In this document: piece by piece, positions 12,115 to 23,459 of the stretch
Layout of the letters: every line of letters starts with the position of its first letter
Numbering within the stretch: position 1 is the stretch's first letter
Made by a program: the position numbers and the translations under genes
Source of the DNA: Prototheca cutis
Lineage: Eukaryota; Chlorophyta; Trebouxiophyceae; Chlorellales; Chlorellaceae
Direction of reading: 5' to 3'
DNA length: 64,000 nt
Assembly (NCBI GenBank): GCA_002897115.2
Contig: BCIH01000002.1
Location: 69,689 to 133,688, forward strand
Notes under the pieces: generated by a model
Seen by the model: only the letters and a program-made list of their open reading frames with translations
What the model was told of the DNA's origin: nothing
Database searches by the model: none

Positions 12115-12771
12115 CGCAATGTAATGTCCGAATAAGTGTGTCCACGAGACCGCTGTGAGCTCTCCTTTGTGCATGATGGGAATTCAGACTTTGTCCGCCT
12201 GGGCCCAACCCCATGCGTCCGCCAAGGTGGAAATGCCACGACACGCCGGAATGCCCACCCAGCGCCCCTTGGCTTCCATGGCGCTCCTGACGACTCGGTA
12301 CTAGTTATTGAGCAACTTATTCAAACGTTTGCTTGATATCATGGCTCTCGTCTCACAACAAGCGCCCATGGTGGCAGCATTGGAGTCCATGGGCCGCCAT
12401 CGTTAACCTCTGATCACGTAAGATGCAAATTCTTCCTGGCTCTGGCCTTTTCCAGCAAAGGCATATTATCATACCTGAAAGACAGATGCCAACACATGAT
12501 GAGCGAGTTGGAGTTTGCAGGGTTTTTTTTGTCTTGGTCATGACTGTGATCCTCGTCATCAACCACGAAGCGCGCGCCGTGGGGACCTAGGATCTGGCAC
12601 GCAAAATCCCCGTTGGCGGGTGCGGCGCGATCGGGAAGCCGTGTGCATCAACGTGCTCCGGCGACACGGCCCAATGAAAGCCACCTTCCAGCTCCAGACG
12701 TTACATTTGCAGTTCGGTTCTGCAGTTAAACGGCTCTCCGTTTGGTGGGTCCGTTCGTGTCCAGGCTCGCC
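12115..12771. promoter_or_regulatory. Head-to-head intergenic region DUF2807 gene/G3PDH
   Basis: 657 bp between two diverging ATG codons. No gene is seen; it should hold both promoters. No TATA box stands out. Confidence 0.45.
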
Positions 12772-15134
12772 ATGAGGCGCTGGGTCGTTCGCTCAGGCCT
12801 GCTGGCCGTTGGTGCCGGCACGGGTTATCTGTTGACGGGATCTGCCTTTGCAGATGTGGTGCCCAAACTTGCCGAGAAGGTGCCCACCCGCGAGGAGCAG
12901 TGGGCGAAGCTGGCCAAGGGTACCGCCCAGAGCCCCTATGACCTGCTGATCATCGGGGGCGGGGCCACGGGCTGCGGCTGCGCGGTGGATGCCGCCACCC
13001 GGTGCGTTGTGAGGTCGTGTTAATGTCTTTTAGGGGCGGGCCATGTGTGCAGATGCTCTGTAGGGTCCGCCGCGGGCGAGCGCGGGGCTCGGGTTTGCGT
13101 GGGCCCACGGGGGGGCAGGCCGCCCGGCTTGGTGGTTGACCACGTCCATGGCCCCCCCCCCCACTCTCACAAGCCTCGATTTTGCCCCTCCTGCACGGGC
13201 CCTGGATGTTGCTGCTGTGCATGGGATACAATTGCAGTTGACATGATCCTTTTCTTTTTAGGGAACCGCGGCAAGAACACCCCTCCACCGCACACAACTT
13301 GCAGTGGTCTGACCACGGCTCTGGTCGAGCGCGAGGACTTTGCGGCTGGCACCAGCTCCCGCTCCACAAAGCTCGTCCACGGCGGCGTGCGCTACCTCGA
13401 GAAGGTGCGTGCTGTTGTTGTTGTTGTCGTTGTCGTGTTGGCTGAATGTTGCCCTGCATGCTCATCATCTCCCTGTTTGCTTCCCCCCTCACCCCGTCTG
13501 CTCAACCCTCTCCTTCGAACCCCCCTCCCTCGAACCCCCCTCTTTCAAACCCCCTCCCTCGAACCCCCCTCTTTCAAACCCCCTCCCTCGAACCCCCCTC
13601 TTTCAAACCCCCAAATAGACGAGGTCAGCAAACCCAATCAAAAACAAACATCTTGCAGGCAGTGATGCAGCTGGACTATGGTCAATACAAGCTGGTGAAG
13701 GAGGCTCTGCATGAGCGCGCGACGGTGCTGAAGAACGCGCGGCACATGGCGCACGAGCTGCCCATCATGACGCCATGCTACTCGTGGTGGGAGGTGCCGT
13801 ACTTCTGGGCCGGCATGAAGATGTATGACTTGGTGGCAGGTGCGCAGAATCTGTCGTGGTCGTACTACCTGGGACCGGCCAAGTCGCGTGCGGCTTTCCC
13901 CACCATGGCGGGCGACAGGCCCGACGGCAAGACACTCAAGGGCACGATCGTGTACTATGACGGGCAGTTCAATGACGCACGGCTGGCCGTGACGCTCGCG
14001 GTCACTGCCGCGCTGTCTGGTGCCACCATTCTCAACCACACCGAGGCGACGGAGCTGATCAAGGACAAGGACAGCGGCCGTGTCATCGGTGCCAAGGTCC
14101 GCGACGGGCTCACAGGCAAGACTACTGATGTCTACGCGCGCCAAATCATCAATGCGACCGGGCCTTTTGCCGACAACCTCCGGCACTTGAGCGACCCCGA
14201 AGCTAAAGACATGATCCTCCCCAGCGCGGGCGTGCACATCACGCTGCCCGACTACTACTCCCCCGAGGGCACGGGCCTGATCGTGCCCAAGACCAAGGAC
14301 GGCCGGGTCGTGTTCATGCTGCCCTGGCTGGGCCACACCATCGCCGGGACGACCGACGCCAAGTGCGACGTGACCATGCGCCCCCAGGCGCACGAGGAGG
14401 AAGTCCAGTTCATCCTGGACGCCATCTCCGACTATCTCACCGTAAAGGTCCGGCGCAGCGACGTGCAGAGCGCGTGGGCCGGCATCCGCCCCCTGGCCCT
14501 GGACCCCAACGCAAAGTCGACGGAGAATGCCTCGCGCGACCACATCGTCACCGTTGACCCCGACGGCATGATCACAGTCTCGGGCGGGAAGTGGACGACA
14601 TACCGCCTGATGGCCGAGGATGCCGTGACCAAGGCGCTGGGCCAGCTGGGCGAGTCACGCCCCTGCAAGACCGTGGAGCTGCCCCTGGTCGGCGCTGCCG
14701 GATTTTATCCCGCGCTGTTCACCGAGGTGGCCCAGACCTACAAGGTGCCCCACCGCCCGGGCGCCATCGACACCAAGATTGCCAAGTACCTGGTCGAGTC
14801 CTACGGCGACCGCGCGGCCGAGGTCACCGCCATCGCCGAGCAGCGCAAGATGGGCCGCCGCCTGGTCTACGGCCACCCCGTGCTCGAGGCCGAGGTGGTC
14901 TACGCCATGCAGAACGAGTACTGCGAGACGCCCGAGGACTTTATCGCCCGCCGCACGCGCTTTGCCTTCCTGGACAAGCGTGCCGCGGAGCAGGCCCTGC
15001 CACGTGTGGTCGATATCATGGCCGAGGAGAAGGGCTGGAGCAAGTCGAAAAAGGCCGCCGAACTCAAGCGCGCCCTCGAGTTCCTCCAGACGTTCGACTC
15101 CCCGGACCATGCGCCCTTCGTCCCCACCGCGTGA
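12772..15134 (+). CDS. FAD-dependent glycerol-3-phosphate dehydrogenase, mitochondrial
   Basis: Oxidises glycerol-3-phosphate to dihydroxyacetone phosphate and passes electrons to ubiquinone at the mitochondrial inner membrane (SDP6/GUT2 family). Exons 12772-13001, 13305-13404 and 13659-15134 give 601 residues. The N-terminus is a basic presequence with a hydrophobic stretch ([20 protein letters not shown]). The Rossmann FAD site is [20 protein letters not shown], followed by the family motif [17 protein letters not shown], which is restored only by splicing exon 2 to exons 1 and 3. [18 protein letters not shown] is the conserved C-terminal FAD contact. Intron 2 contains a 29-bp minisatellite. 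Convergent with cytochrome c1. Confidence 0.96.
13520..13613. repeat. Three-copy 29-bp minisatellite in a G3PDH intron
   Basis: The unit CCCTCCCTCGAACCCCCC plus CTCTTTCAAAC repeats three times in tandem just upstream of the acceptor at 13657. It is pyrimidine-rich, so it may also act as an extended polypyrimidine tract. Confidence 0.85.
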
Positions 15135-15686
15135 TGATGATGATTGTGCTTGCGAGACGTCAACGAGAAAAAATGGTGGGGTTCCCACGCCGTGTTGGTT
15201 GGTCAATGATGACGTCCCATGTGTGTGTGCGCGCCTCTGACATGTCCCGAATCAGTAGAGTGATGCAAGGTTGGCGAATAATGTTCCATCCGAAATCGAG
15301 GACGGGCGAGCCGCGGCCACTCTCCTTGCCCTAGCGCCACCATATCCCGCAGGCACCTCCCGACACCCCCAAATGCCTCCCAATCTTCTGTCTCTGTGTA
15401 TGTGTATGATAACGAGCTTGTCTTCTGGGTAGGCTACAAGCACCAGGGGCCCATGCACGCCGTCTGATGTGCAGCTCCATTCAACAGCATTCCACGCTTT
15501 CTAGCAGCAAACAAGGCCGCGATCGTACGGGGTTTCATTCCCGTTGCAAGCCCTTCGAGCTTCTTCATTCATCGTTCGTGTGCAGGGGGGCAGCGCGGCA
15601 GTGGAGAATAATGGCGGAGTTCCACCAAAGCCGTTCGCCGACTTCAACACCTCGCCCCACACACATCAACTGCAGCAGCTCTTTCT
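15135..15686. other. Convergent 3' gap
   Basis: 552 bp between the G3PDH and cytochrome c1 stop codons. No gene seen; presumed 3' UTRs. Confidence 0.5.
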
Positions 15687-17052
15687 CTAGTTGATGGTGT
15701 CGATGATGACCCTCCGGGACTTGACGGGCGCCCAGTACCAGCGCTTGTAGTATGCCGAGGTGATGAGGGCGAGGGACAGGGCGAGGATCCACTTGGCGCC
15801 CATGAGCTTGCGCTCGTCGGCCTCGGGCTCGGCCGCCCAGGAGAGGAAGGCCACCACGTCCGCGGCTTGCTGCGACTCGGTCGCGGGCGTGCCGTCGTCG
15901 TACTCCACACCCTCGTCGTTCAGCATCTTGGGCATGGCAATGGCGCCCCCGGGGAAGTAGGGGTTGTAGTACAGGCCCTCGCGCACGCTGATGCCTGCGG
16001 GCGGCTCGCGGTAGCCCAGCAGCAGCGAGAAGACGTAGTTCTCGCCGTCGTGACGTGCCTTGGTGATCAGGGACAGGTCAGGTGGGTACGCACCGCCGTT
16101 GGAGAAGCGCGCGGCCTCCTCGTTGGCATACGGCTGGGGCAGCTTGTCCGACAGGCGGCCGGGACGGTCAAACATCTCACCCTCGTCGTTGGGGCCGTCT
16201 GTCACCTCAATCTCGGAAGCCATCTCCTTGGCCTCCTCCTCCGTGTAGCACACGCCAACCAGGTCGCGGAAGTGGAGCTGGTTCACAGAGTGGCACGTCG
16301 CGCACACCTGCGTGTACACCTGGTAGCCACGACGGATCGCCTTGTGGTCAAAGGAGCTGCGCGGATGTTTTTGGGCAGGTGGATTGGTTGTGAAGAGGAG
16401 AGGGTGAGCGGTTGAGATTTGTGAGGGGTCGGGCAAGAATAGAAAATGCGCGATCGGGTGGGGACTGGGAGCTTGGCGTTGGTCCCCCAGCTCATCACTG
16501 TCCCACCCACCCACCCATTCACCACCACCATCGCACCTGAACCAGCCGGAGTGGGACCACTTCTGCTGGGCCGGCTCCAGGCCGTGCTCGGCCTCATCGG
16601 CAATGGCGGCGGTGGCCGTCAGGGCCAGCACGCCGGCGCCAAGGCCAGCCCCGACCACGTAGCGGCCCCAGCTGGAGGAGGCATCGGCCTGGGCCTGTGC
16701 TCCCGCCTGGCTGCCGCCTACGGCCAAAGTCTGCAAAGGGTTTGGAAAAGAAACGCACAATACTGAACATTCGGACTACGCCATGTCCCCGGGCCCAGGG
16801 ACCGCGCCGGGCGGGGGCCTCCAACCCGATCGGGTGGGTTTCGCCGTGCAGGGAGGCGATGAGGCAGCCATGTCGACAGGCCTCCGGCCCAGGGCCTTCC
16901 CCCAGGCCACACCTGACGCGGGGTCGCCGTGCAACCATCATATCCCACAATGCCGAGCCTGTGCGCACCTGCGTCAACCGGCTAGCAGCGCCCTCGCTGG
17001 CCAGCAAGCTCTGGCGCAGGGAGCGGGCCAGGCCTCCAGCCACGGACTGCAT
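15687..17052 (-). CDS. CYC1: Cytochrome c1, complex III heme subunit
   Basis: Membrane-anchored c-type cytochrome that takes electrons from the Rieske protein and hands them to cytochrome c. Exons 17052-16969, 16730-16537 and 16356-15687 give 315 residues. Exon 1 is a matrix presequence ([20 protein letters not shown]); exon 2 has the second, hydrophobic sorting signal ([19 protein letters not shown]). The heme motif CATCH is at residues ~111-115, and the axial Met region follows ([11 protein letters not shown]). A C-terminal membrane helix ([14 protein letters not shown]) ends in a basic tail. I chose the ATG at 17052 because upstream in-frame codons are not ATG. It diverges from the complex I 51 kDa gene, with 353 bp between ATGs. 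Confidence 0.97.
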
Positions 17053-17405
17053 TGCAACCCTTGCCGTCCTCTCGAATCCCGCCACCCTGAGCTATCAAGG
17101 ACGGTGAATGATGCGAGTGTACCTGCCGCGCTAGGCTTGGGTGGGTTGGATGTGCCCCACCCAAACGGCGAGGCCCGTGTTAGTAACCGGGATCAAGAAA
17201 GCTCCCGCCAATTGGGGAGAACCATTTTCCTGGCTCACCCCGGGCCGGTGTTCGTAAGCCTCTGCACATCAGGCCGGTTGCCCCCGTTCACCCGGCCTCC
17301 GTGGAATTGTTCCCCGCATTCGACAGCGGATAGCCCCGCTCCAGCGCGATTGCCAGTGCGTAGAGGGGCAGGCGGCACGAGCGCGAAGCCCTGTGCTCCC
17401 CCACG
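17053..17405. promoter_or_regulatory. Shared upstream region of CYC1 and NDUFV1
   Basis: 353 bp separate the ATGs of two diverging respiratory-chain genes. Their 5' UTRs and promoters must both fit here, so shared control is plausible. No specific motif is claimed. Confidence 0.55.
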
Positions 17406-19044
17406 ATGCTGCAGAGGGCCAGCAGCAGGGCTGCGCAGCACGCCCGGACGTGGTGAGCCGGCGTATCAATGTTGTGTATGGATGATAGTTTTGAGGCCCA
17501 GGCGGGGCTGGGGTTTCCCTCCGTGACTGCTTGGCCGGGCGTGGGCCCCGAATGCTGACCACCCCTTCCTCCCGATCGCCCTGCAGCCTGCGTGCCTACA
17601 GCGCTGCGGCCGAGAAGACCAGCTTTGGCAACCTCACGGATGAGGACCGCATCTTCACAAACATCTACGGCCGGCATGACCCCTTCATCAAGGTTGTTAT
17701 TTCGTGCTGTTTTTTTGGGGGTGGGGCTGCAAGAGGGCACCCACCCCTGCCGCATTTCCTGAGCGACACTCCAATCCATGCCCCAACCCCCCACCACACA
17801 CACAACTACACTGATAGGGTGCGGAAAAGCGTGGCGACTGGTACCGTACCAAGGACATTGTGGACAAGGGTGCTGACTGGATCATCGACCAGATGAAGAA
17901 GTCGGGCCTGCGCGGGCGTGGCGGTGCCGGTTTCCCTTCCGGACTCAAGTGGTCTTTCATGCCAAAGGCGTCAGACGGCCGGCCAAGCTACCTGGTCGTG
18001 AACGGCGACGAGTCGGAGCCCGGGACGTGCAAGGACCGCGAGATCATGCGCCACGAGCCTCACAAGCTGGTGGAGGGCTGCCTGATGGCGGGCACGGCCA
18101 TGCGCGCACGCGCCGGCTACATTTACATCCGCGGCGAGTTTGTGGCGGAACGCAAGGCGGTGCAGCGCGCAATTGCCGAGGCGTACGCGGCGGGGTACCT
18201 GGGCAAGAATGCCTGCGGCTCGGGCAAGGATTTTGACCTGGCGGTCACGTATGGTGCGGGCGCGTACATTTGTGGCGAGGAGACGGCGCTGATCGAGAGT
18301 CTGGAGGGCCGGCAGGGCAAGCCGCGGCTGAAGCCGCCGTTCCCTGCCAACGTGGGTCTATACGGCTGCCCGACCACGGTGACCAACGTGGAGACGGTGG
18401 CGGTGAGCCCCACCATCCTGCGCCGCGGGCCCGAGTGGTTTTCCAGCTTTGGCCGCAAGAACAACCACGGGACCAAGCTCTACGCCATCTCCGGCCACGT
18501 CAACAGGCCGGTCACGGTGGAGGAAGAGATGTCCATCCCGCTGCGTGAGCTGATCGAGAAGCACGCGGGTGGCGTGCGCGGCGGGTGGGACAACCTGCTT
18601 GCCATCATCCCCGGCGGGTCTTCGGTGCCCCTCCTGCCCAAGCACATTTGCGACGACGTGCTGATGGACTATGACGCGCTCAAGGAGAAGCAGTCTGGTC
18701 TGGGCACGGCCGCAGTGATTGTGATGGACAAGTCGACGGACGTCATCGAGGCCATTGCTCGGCTCAGCTACTTTTACAAGCACGAGTCGTGCGGGCAGTG
18801 CACGCCGTGCCGCGAGGGCACATCCTGGCTCTACGACATCATGACCCGCATGAAGTCGGGCGACGCGCGCGTCGAGGAAATCGACATGCTCTGGGAGATC
18901 ACCAAGCAGATCGAGGGCCACACCATTTGTGCGCTGGGAGACGCCGCAGCCTGGCCGGTGCAAGGGCTCATCCGCCACTTCCGCCCCCTCATGGAGCAGC
19001 GCATCGAGCAAGCCTCCGAAGATCTCCAGCGCCTCACCGCCTGA
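17406..19044 (+). CDS. NDUFV1: Complex I 51 kDa subunit (NADH-binding, FMN)
   Basis: NADH-oxidising subunit of mitochondrial complex I; it binds NADH, FMN and iron-sulfur cluster N3. Exons 17406-17452, 17587-17692 and 17818-19044 give 459 residues. The presequence is [20 protein letters not shown]. The FMN/NADH glycine-rich motif [13 protein letters not shown] lies at ~82-94 and [14 protein letters not shown] follows. The 4Fe-4S ligands are [11 protein letters not shown] at ~375-385 plus the later conserved Cys in [16 protein letters not shown]. All family landmarks are intact. Diverges from CYC1. Confidence 0.97.
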
Positions 19045-19862
19045 TGATGCGTGGTCGTGATGGAAGAAGGATGCGTGTGATGAAGAATTTGCGTGGAGGA
19101 ACCCCCCAAGGACCCACCCGGCCCTACGCATGGCTCCATGGCTGAGGTGGTCGTGAGGAAACCTCCTGCCACCACACCGCACGATGCACGGAAGAATCAA
19201 ATAAATAGACGACGATGAGCATCACGACCGGGTGCAGGACGCTCGCGACGCCGGCTCAGCGGGGCCGGTTTGTGTTTTTTGTGAATCAGGGAAGATCTTC
19301 TGAAGACTTGCTGTAAATCCTCAGACCGGGCGCGCTGTGTTATGCTGTTCGAGAACTCATTTCGATCCAAAGTTTAGGCCAGGCAGGTGATTGGAAGCAG
19401 TCGTCTCCTGGATGGGGCCATGCACCACCCCGGCGTTTGGCCGGTGCCGCCCCCCGTCCCCCGCGAACGCGGTTAGTTGCTTCCTGGTGCAACCACGGCC
19501 GTGCAGCCCCTGGCATCTCGACGCCATGCATTTCCGCACTGTACCGATTTATTTTACTCATACAATCCATTTATTTCATTGGGCTGCGAAATAGGTTCTT
19601 CAATCTCAGAGGAAGTGGCGTTCGTGAGGTAGGGGGGAGGGGGCGGCGCTTGCGGACCGGGGGTGGGACACACCAGGCAGCAATTACCCCGTGATCTGGG
19701 GGTCTACCCTCGCGAATGCCCACCACATGCAATGCAATGCCAATGTACGATGTCTGCGTAAGGGAATAGCGCGTGCCCGTGGCGCCCGACTCGACATATC
19801 TAAGGCTGCTGTCCCACAACTGCCGCGGCAGCCCATCTCGCATGCGAGGGCCAGGGACCAAG
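19045..19862. other. Intergenic region
   Basis: 818 bp between two + strand genes. It includes a TGTAA at 19312-19316 that could end the NDUFV1 transcript, then the upstream region of the LRR gene. No further gene is seen. Confidence 0.45.
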
Positions 19863-20371
19863 ATGAGGGCCAGATCCCTCGTCCTCTGCGCCATTCTCGG
19901 CACAGCTCTGGCTCTCGGTACGTCGCAGAGGGCTGTACGAGCCTGTCGGAACGGGCAGACCCACGATCCGGGTGGAAGTCGGCCTGGGTGCTGGGTTCCC
20001 TGGGACCTTGGACTCCCATTGAGACCCTCGACCCCCATCCACTTGGTCGGCATGTGGCAGGGCCGGACCCGAGTTATGTGCGTTCCCCAAGCCCACCCAA
20101 CACGTTGCCATCCCGTGCACAGGTCCCATCCTGGCACTGACTCAGAGCTCGGCCCTGCTGCTGCTCAAGGCAGCCATCGACCCCAAGAACGTGCTCGACT
20201 GGTCTCTCAGCACATCCACCTGCTCCTGGAAGGGCATCACCTGCAATGCCGCTGGCAACGTCACCACCATGTGTGTAGGGTGGAGCATTGGTTGGCCAGC
20301 TCTCAGGGTTCACTGCTCATGGCACGGCCTTCCCTCTCCCGCTCTCCCCACAGCCTCTCAGATCCCCCCAC

Positions 20372-20420
<49 letters not shown>

Positions 20421-23203
20421 ACACCACCTCAGTAACCTGAGCGATCTTGGACTAAGCGGGCAGCTGCCTCAGACAGAGGAGCTGTGGGAACAGCTGTCCA
20501 GCGTAACCAACTTGGATCTGTCGGGCAACGACATCAGTGGCAGCCTGCCCTCTGCGCTTTCCGACCTTTCTTCCCTGCAATACCTGTCCATGTCTGGGAA
20601 CTCACTGACAGGGGCCCTGCCCTCCTCCTGGGGCGAGCTGTCTAACCTCAAGGGCCTCGATATGTCCAACAACTCGCTTTACGGCGAACTGCCAGACGCC
20701 TGGGGCAATATGACCTCCCTCCAGGTAGCCTGGCTGGCCGGTTGGATGGGTGTACTTTTTGCCGCTGCATCCATGCCTGCACCTGACGAACTAAACTGTG
20801 CCTTTCATCACTGCCGCATGTCGCCCTTGTTTACCTGCATTTATTTCACACAAACCCTTCCTTCTTATCCTTGCCAGCTCACCCAACCACCCCAGTTAAT
20901 AACCCCCCACTGCTCACAACAACAACTGCCGCAGAGTCTGGATCTGTCGGGGAACAGCCTTTACGGGAGCTACCCATCATCCTGGAACTCGTTGAATCTG
21001 ACTGCCCTGTCCCTGGCAGGCAATGGGGGCTTGTGCTCCGCCAACGCTGGTCCAACCACACAGCCTGCTGTGTACTACAGCAGCTGCGACAAGACCTCGC
21101 CGGCGCTGCCCGACATCAACCCCCTCTACCCCTCCCCCTCCCCCGTCTCCCCTTCAGTGCGTTGTGTTGCATGCAGTGCACCGGCTGGCTACATTGAGAT
21201 AGGCTTGCATGTTGTGCTGCAGGTGACTGCAGCATGCGTGCTGTCAATCAGAGGGAAACAAACCCTGCACACCACTCCTCCCTCTTCCAACTATGCAGCT
21301 GCCTCCCTCACCATCAGCGTCGCCCTCCCCAAGCCCATTGCCCAGCCCATCACCGAGCCCTTCTCCTAGTACCTCCCCCAGCCCTTCTCCCAGCACCTCA
21401 CCGAGCCCTTCGCCTAGTACCTCACCGAGCCCCTCTCCCTCTCCCGTGCCGTCTCCTTCGCCAGCCACCTCTCCCTCGCCGGCCCCCAGCCCCTCTCCGG
21501 GCCCCACACCAAGCCCCAATGCCAGTCCATCGCCTGCACCGTCGCCTGCCGAGGCAGTGCCGCCCCCGCCCCCCCGGAGGTCGCCGCCGCCCCCGGGCAT
21601 GCCTGACAGCTTTGTCCACACCAACCTCAACGTCACAGGTACCGCTCACATGGGTGGTAGAACGGTGTTGCTTGGGCATGTGTGTCTTGATGTATTTTGT
21701 CCTGTTGGGCTTGGATTGACCAGTGCGGTGGAAGGCCTTCTCCAATCGCTCCCACCTCCTCCTTACGAACCCCACCTCCCTCCCTTCCCAACAACCACAC
21801 CAACACTCGCTAGGTGCCACTGTGGACGGATTCAACAGCAACAGCACGATGGTAGACGGCGTCAAGGCCATGTGGTCCAGCATCACGGGATCCCCCGTGT
21901 CGTGGATCTCAGTCAAGGCCGTTGCCGTGGACAGCAGCTCTGACGATGACAGCCTGATTGGCAGCCGCCGGCGCCTGCTGGCCGACACGGCCTCCACGCC
22001 GATCACTCTCCAGTCCTCGGTGCGTACATGGGAGATGAATGAATGGATGCATGCATGCACGCATGCGTGTGTGAAGTTTTCTTGTTTGTTTTTGACATGA
22101 ACACAAGCACCCTCCAAAAAGTGGCATCCTGGCAAAAGATATAGAATCCAACGAGGCGCTTTGCACCCCTGACCAACATTGGACAGATTGCTAACGAGGA
22201 CATGTGGGCCACGGTGCTCGCGGTCGAGACGGCCGTCTCCAATGGCACTGTCGCGACGGACCTGGCCGCGCTGGGTCTGACCCTGGTGACTGACAACAAC
22301 GGTGGCGACGACGATGACGGTGACAGCGGCAGCAACACTGGTGCCATCGTGGGCGGTGTCGTGGGTGGTGTGGTCGGCGCTCTGCTGCTGGCCGGCGGCG
22401 GCTACCACTTGTACCGCCGCCGCCGCGCCGCCCGCGCCGCGGCGTACGGCGGCGCCAGCGCCAGTGGTACTGCGCAGTTTTCAGCGGAGAATGCGGCGTT
22501 TGAGGAGGGCAAGCTCGGCGACGGGGCGACTGGGGGCAAGGGCCTGGACGGCACGACCTACGACGTCGAGGCGCCACCAGCGGGCAAGGCCGCCGGCGAC
22601 TTTGCCAACCCCATGTTTGGCGGCGAAGCCCCCGGCCAGCCCGCCAACCCGCTCTATGACACGGGCGACAGCCCCATGGCTGGGGGTGCGGTGTATGGCA
22701 GCCATGGTGTTGACGTAGGCGCTGATGCAACCACCGCTCGCGCGGCATGTGAGTTTGGCAATGCCGCGTTTGCCGATGGGGCTGAGGCCGACCAGCCCGC
22801 CAACCCGCTGTTCGACACCTCTTCCTCTGCGCTGTCTGGCCCGGGCGGCCGGAACGAGGACTATGGTGCCGCGGCCGATGCCACCGCACCAAAGGCGGCT
22901 GCTGGGGCTGCTGGTGCTACGACCTCCGGTGCTGGCGAGTTTAACAACCCAGCATTCTCCGCGGTCAACGACGCTGCGTCCCGGCAAAGGGCCGAGGAGC
23001 CGGCAAACCCGCTGTTTGACACCCAGGACAGTGCGCTGTCTGGGCCCGACGAGGGCGGCGCGGCCACCTATGGTGGAGAGGCCCCGCCGGCGGCTGCCCG
23101 CCCAGCGGCGGCCACCACCAGCGACGACCAGGGCGCCAACCCGCTGTTTGGGACGCAGGCCGACGAAGCCGCGGGGTCCAACCCTATGTTTGAGCAGCGC
23201 TGA
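19863..23203 (+). CDS. LRR single-pass membrane protein with NPxF-repeat cytoplasmic tail
   Basis: Seven exons (19863-19917, 20123-20270, 20433-20724, 20935-21156, 21299-21638, 21814-22019, 22187-23203) join in phase to 759 residues. Order: signal peptide (MRARSLVLCAILGTALALG); LRRNT-like cap (SALLLLKAAIDP, CSWKGITC); about five plant-type LRRs (SLDLSGNSLYG, LSGNDISGSLPSALSDL); a Ser-Pro-rich hinge at ~240-340; a further extracellular segment with a dibasic-rich RRRLL; an acidic stretch; a membrane helix near 472-494 (GAIVGGVVGGVVGALLLAG) with stop-transfer YRRRRAAR; then a ~250-residue tail with eight NPLF/NPMF/NPLY-type motifs. There is no kinase domain. The ectodomain resembles plant LRR receptor-like proteins; the tail is unlike any I know. 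Confidence 0.85.
20373..20418. repeat. 46-bp poly(C) homopolymer before a splice acceptor
   Basis: An uninterrupted run of 46 C residues lies in the second intron of the LRR gene, 14 bp before the acceptor AG at 20431-20432, and forms most of its polypyrimidine tract. The exact length may be affected by sequencing. Confidence 0.9.
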
Positions 23204-23459
23204 GCATCGTTGCTGTGGGACGGATGGTGGGGTGCATGGGCCCCCATTCCCATGAGGCTTCATTGACCGACCTGGGGTCCCCAGCCCCTGAGAACAAACC
23301 CTTTCTCGCGTGACCATCATCACACCTGGCCCCCGGATGCACAATCACGATCCACCGCACCGAGAGTGCGTGCGTGCATGTTGTGAGAAAAACCTGACCC
23401 GAGCCCTGATCTCCTGTTTTTCCTGGCGCTGCAATCCGAGCACTGTAAGATTGAGGACG

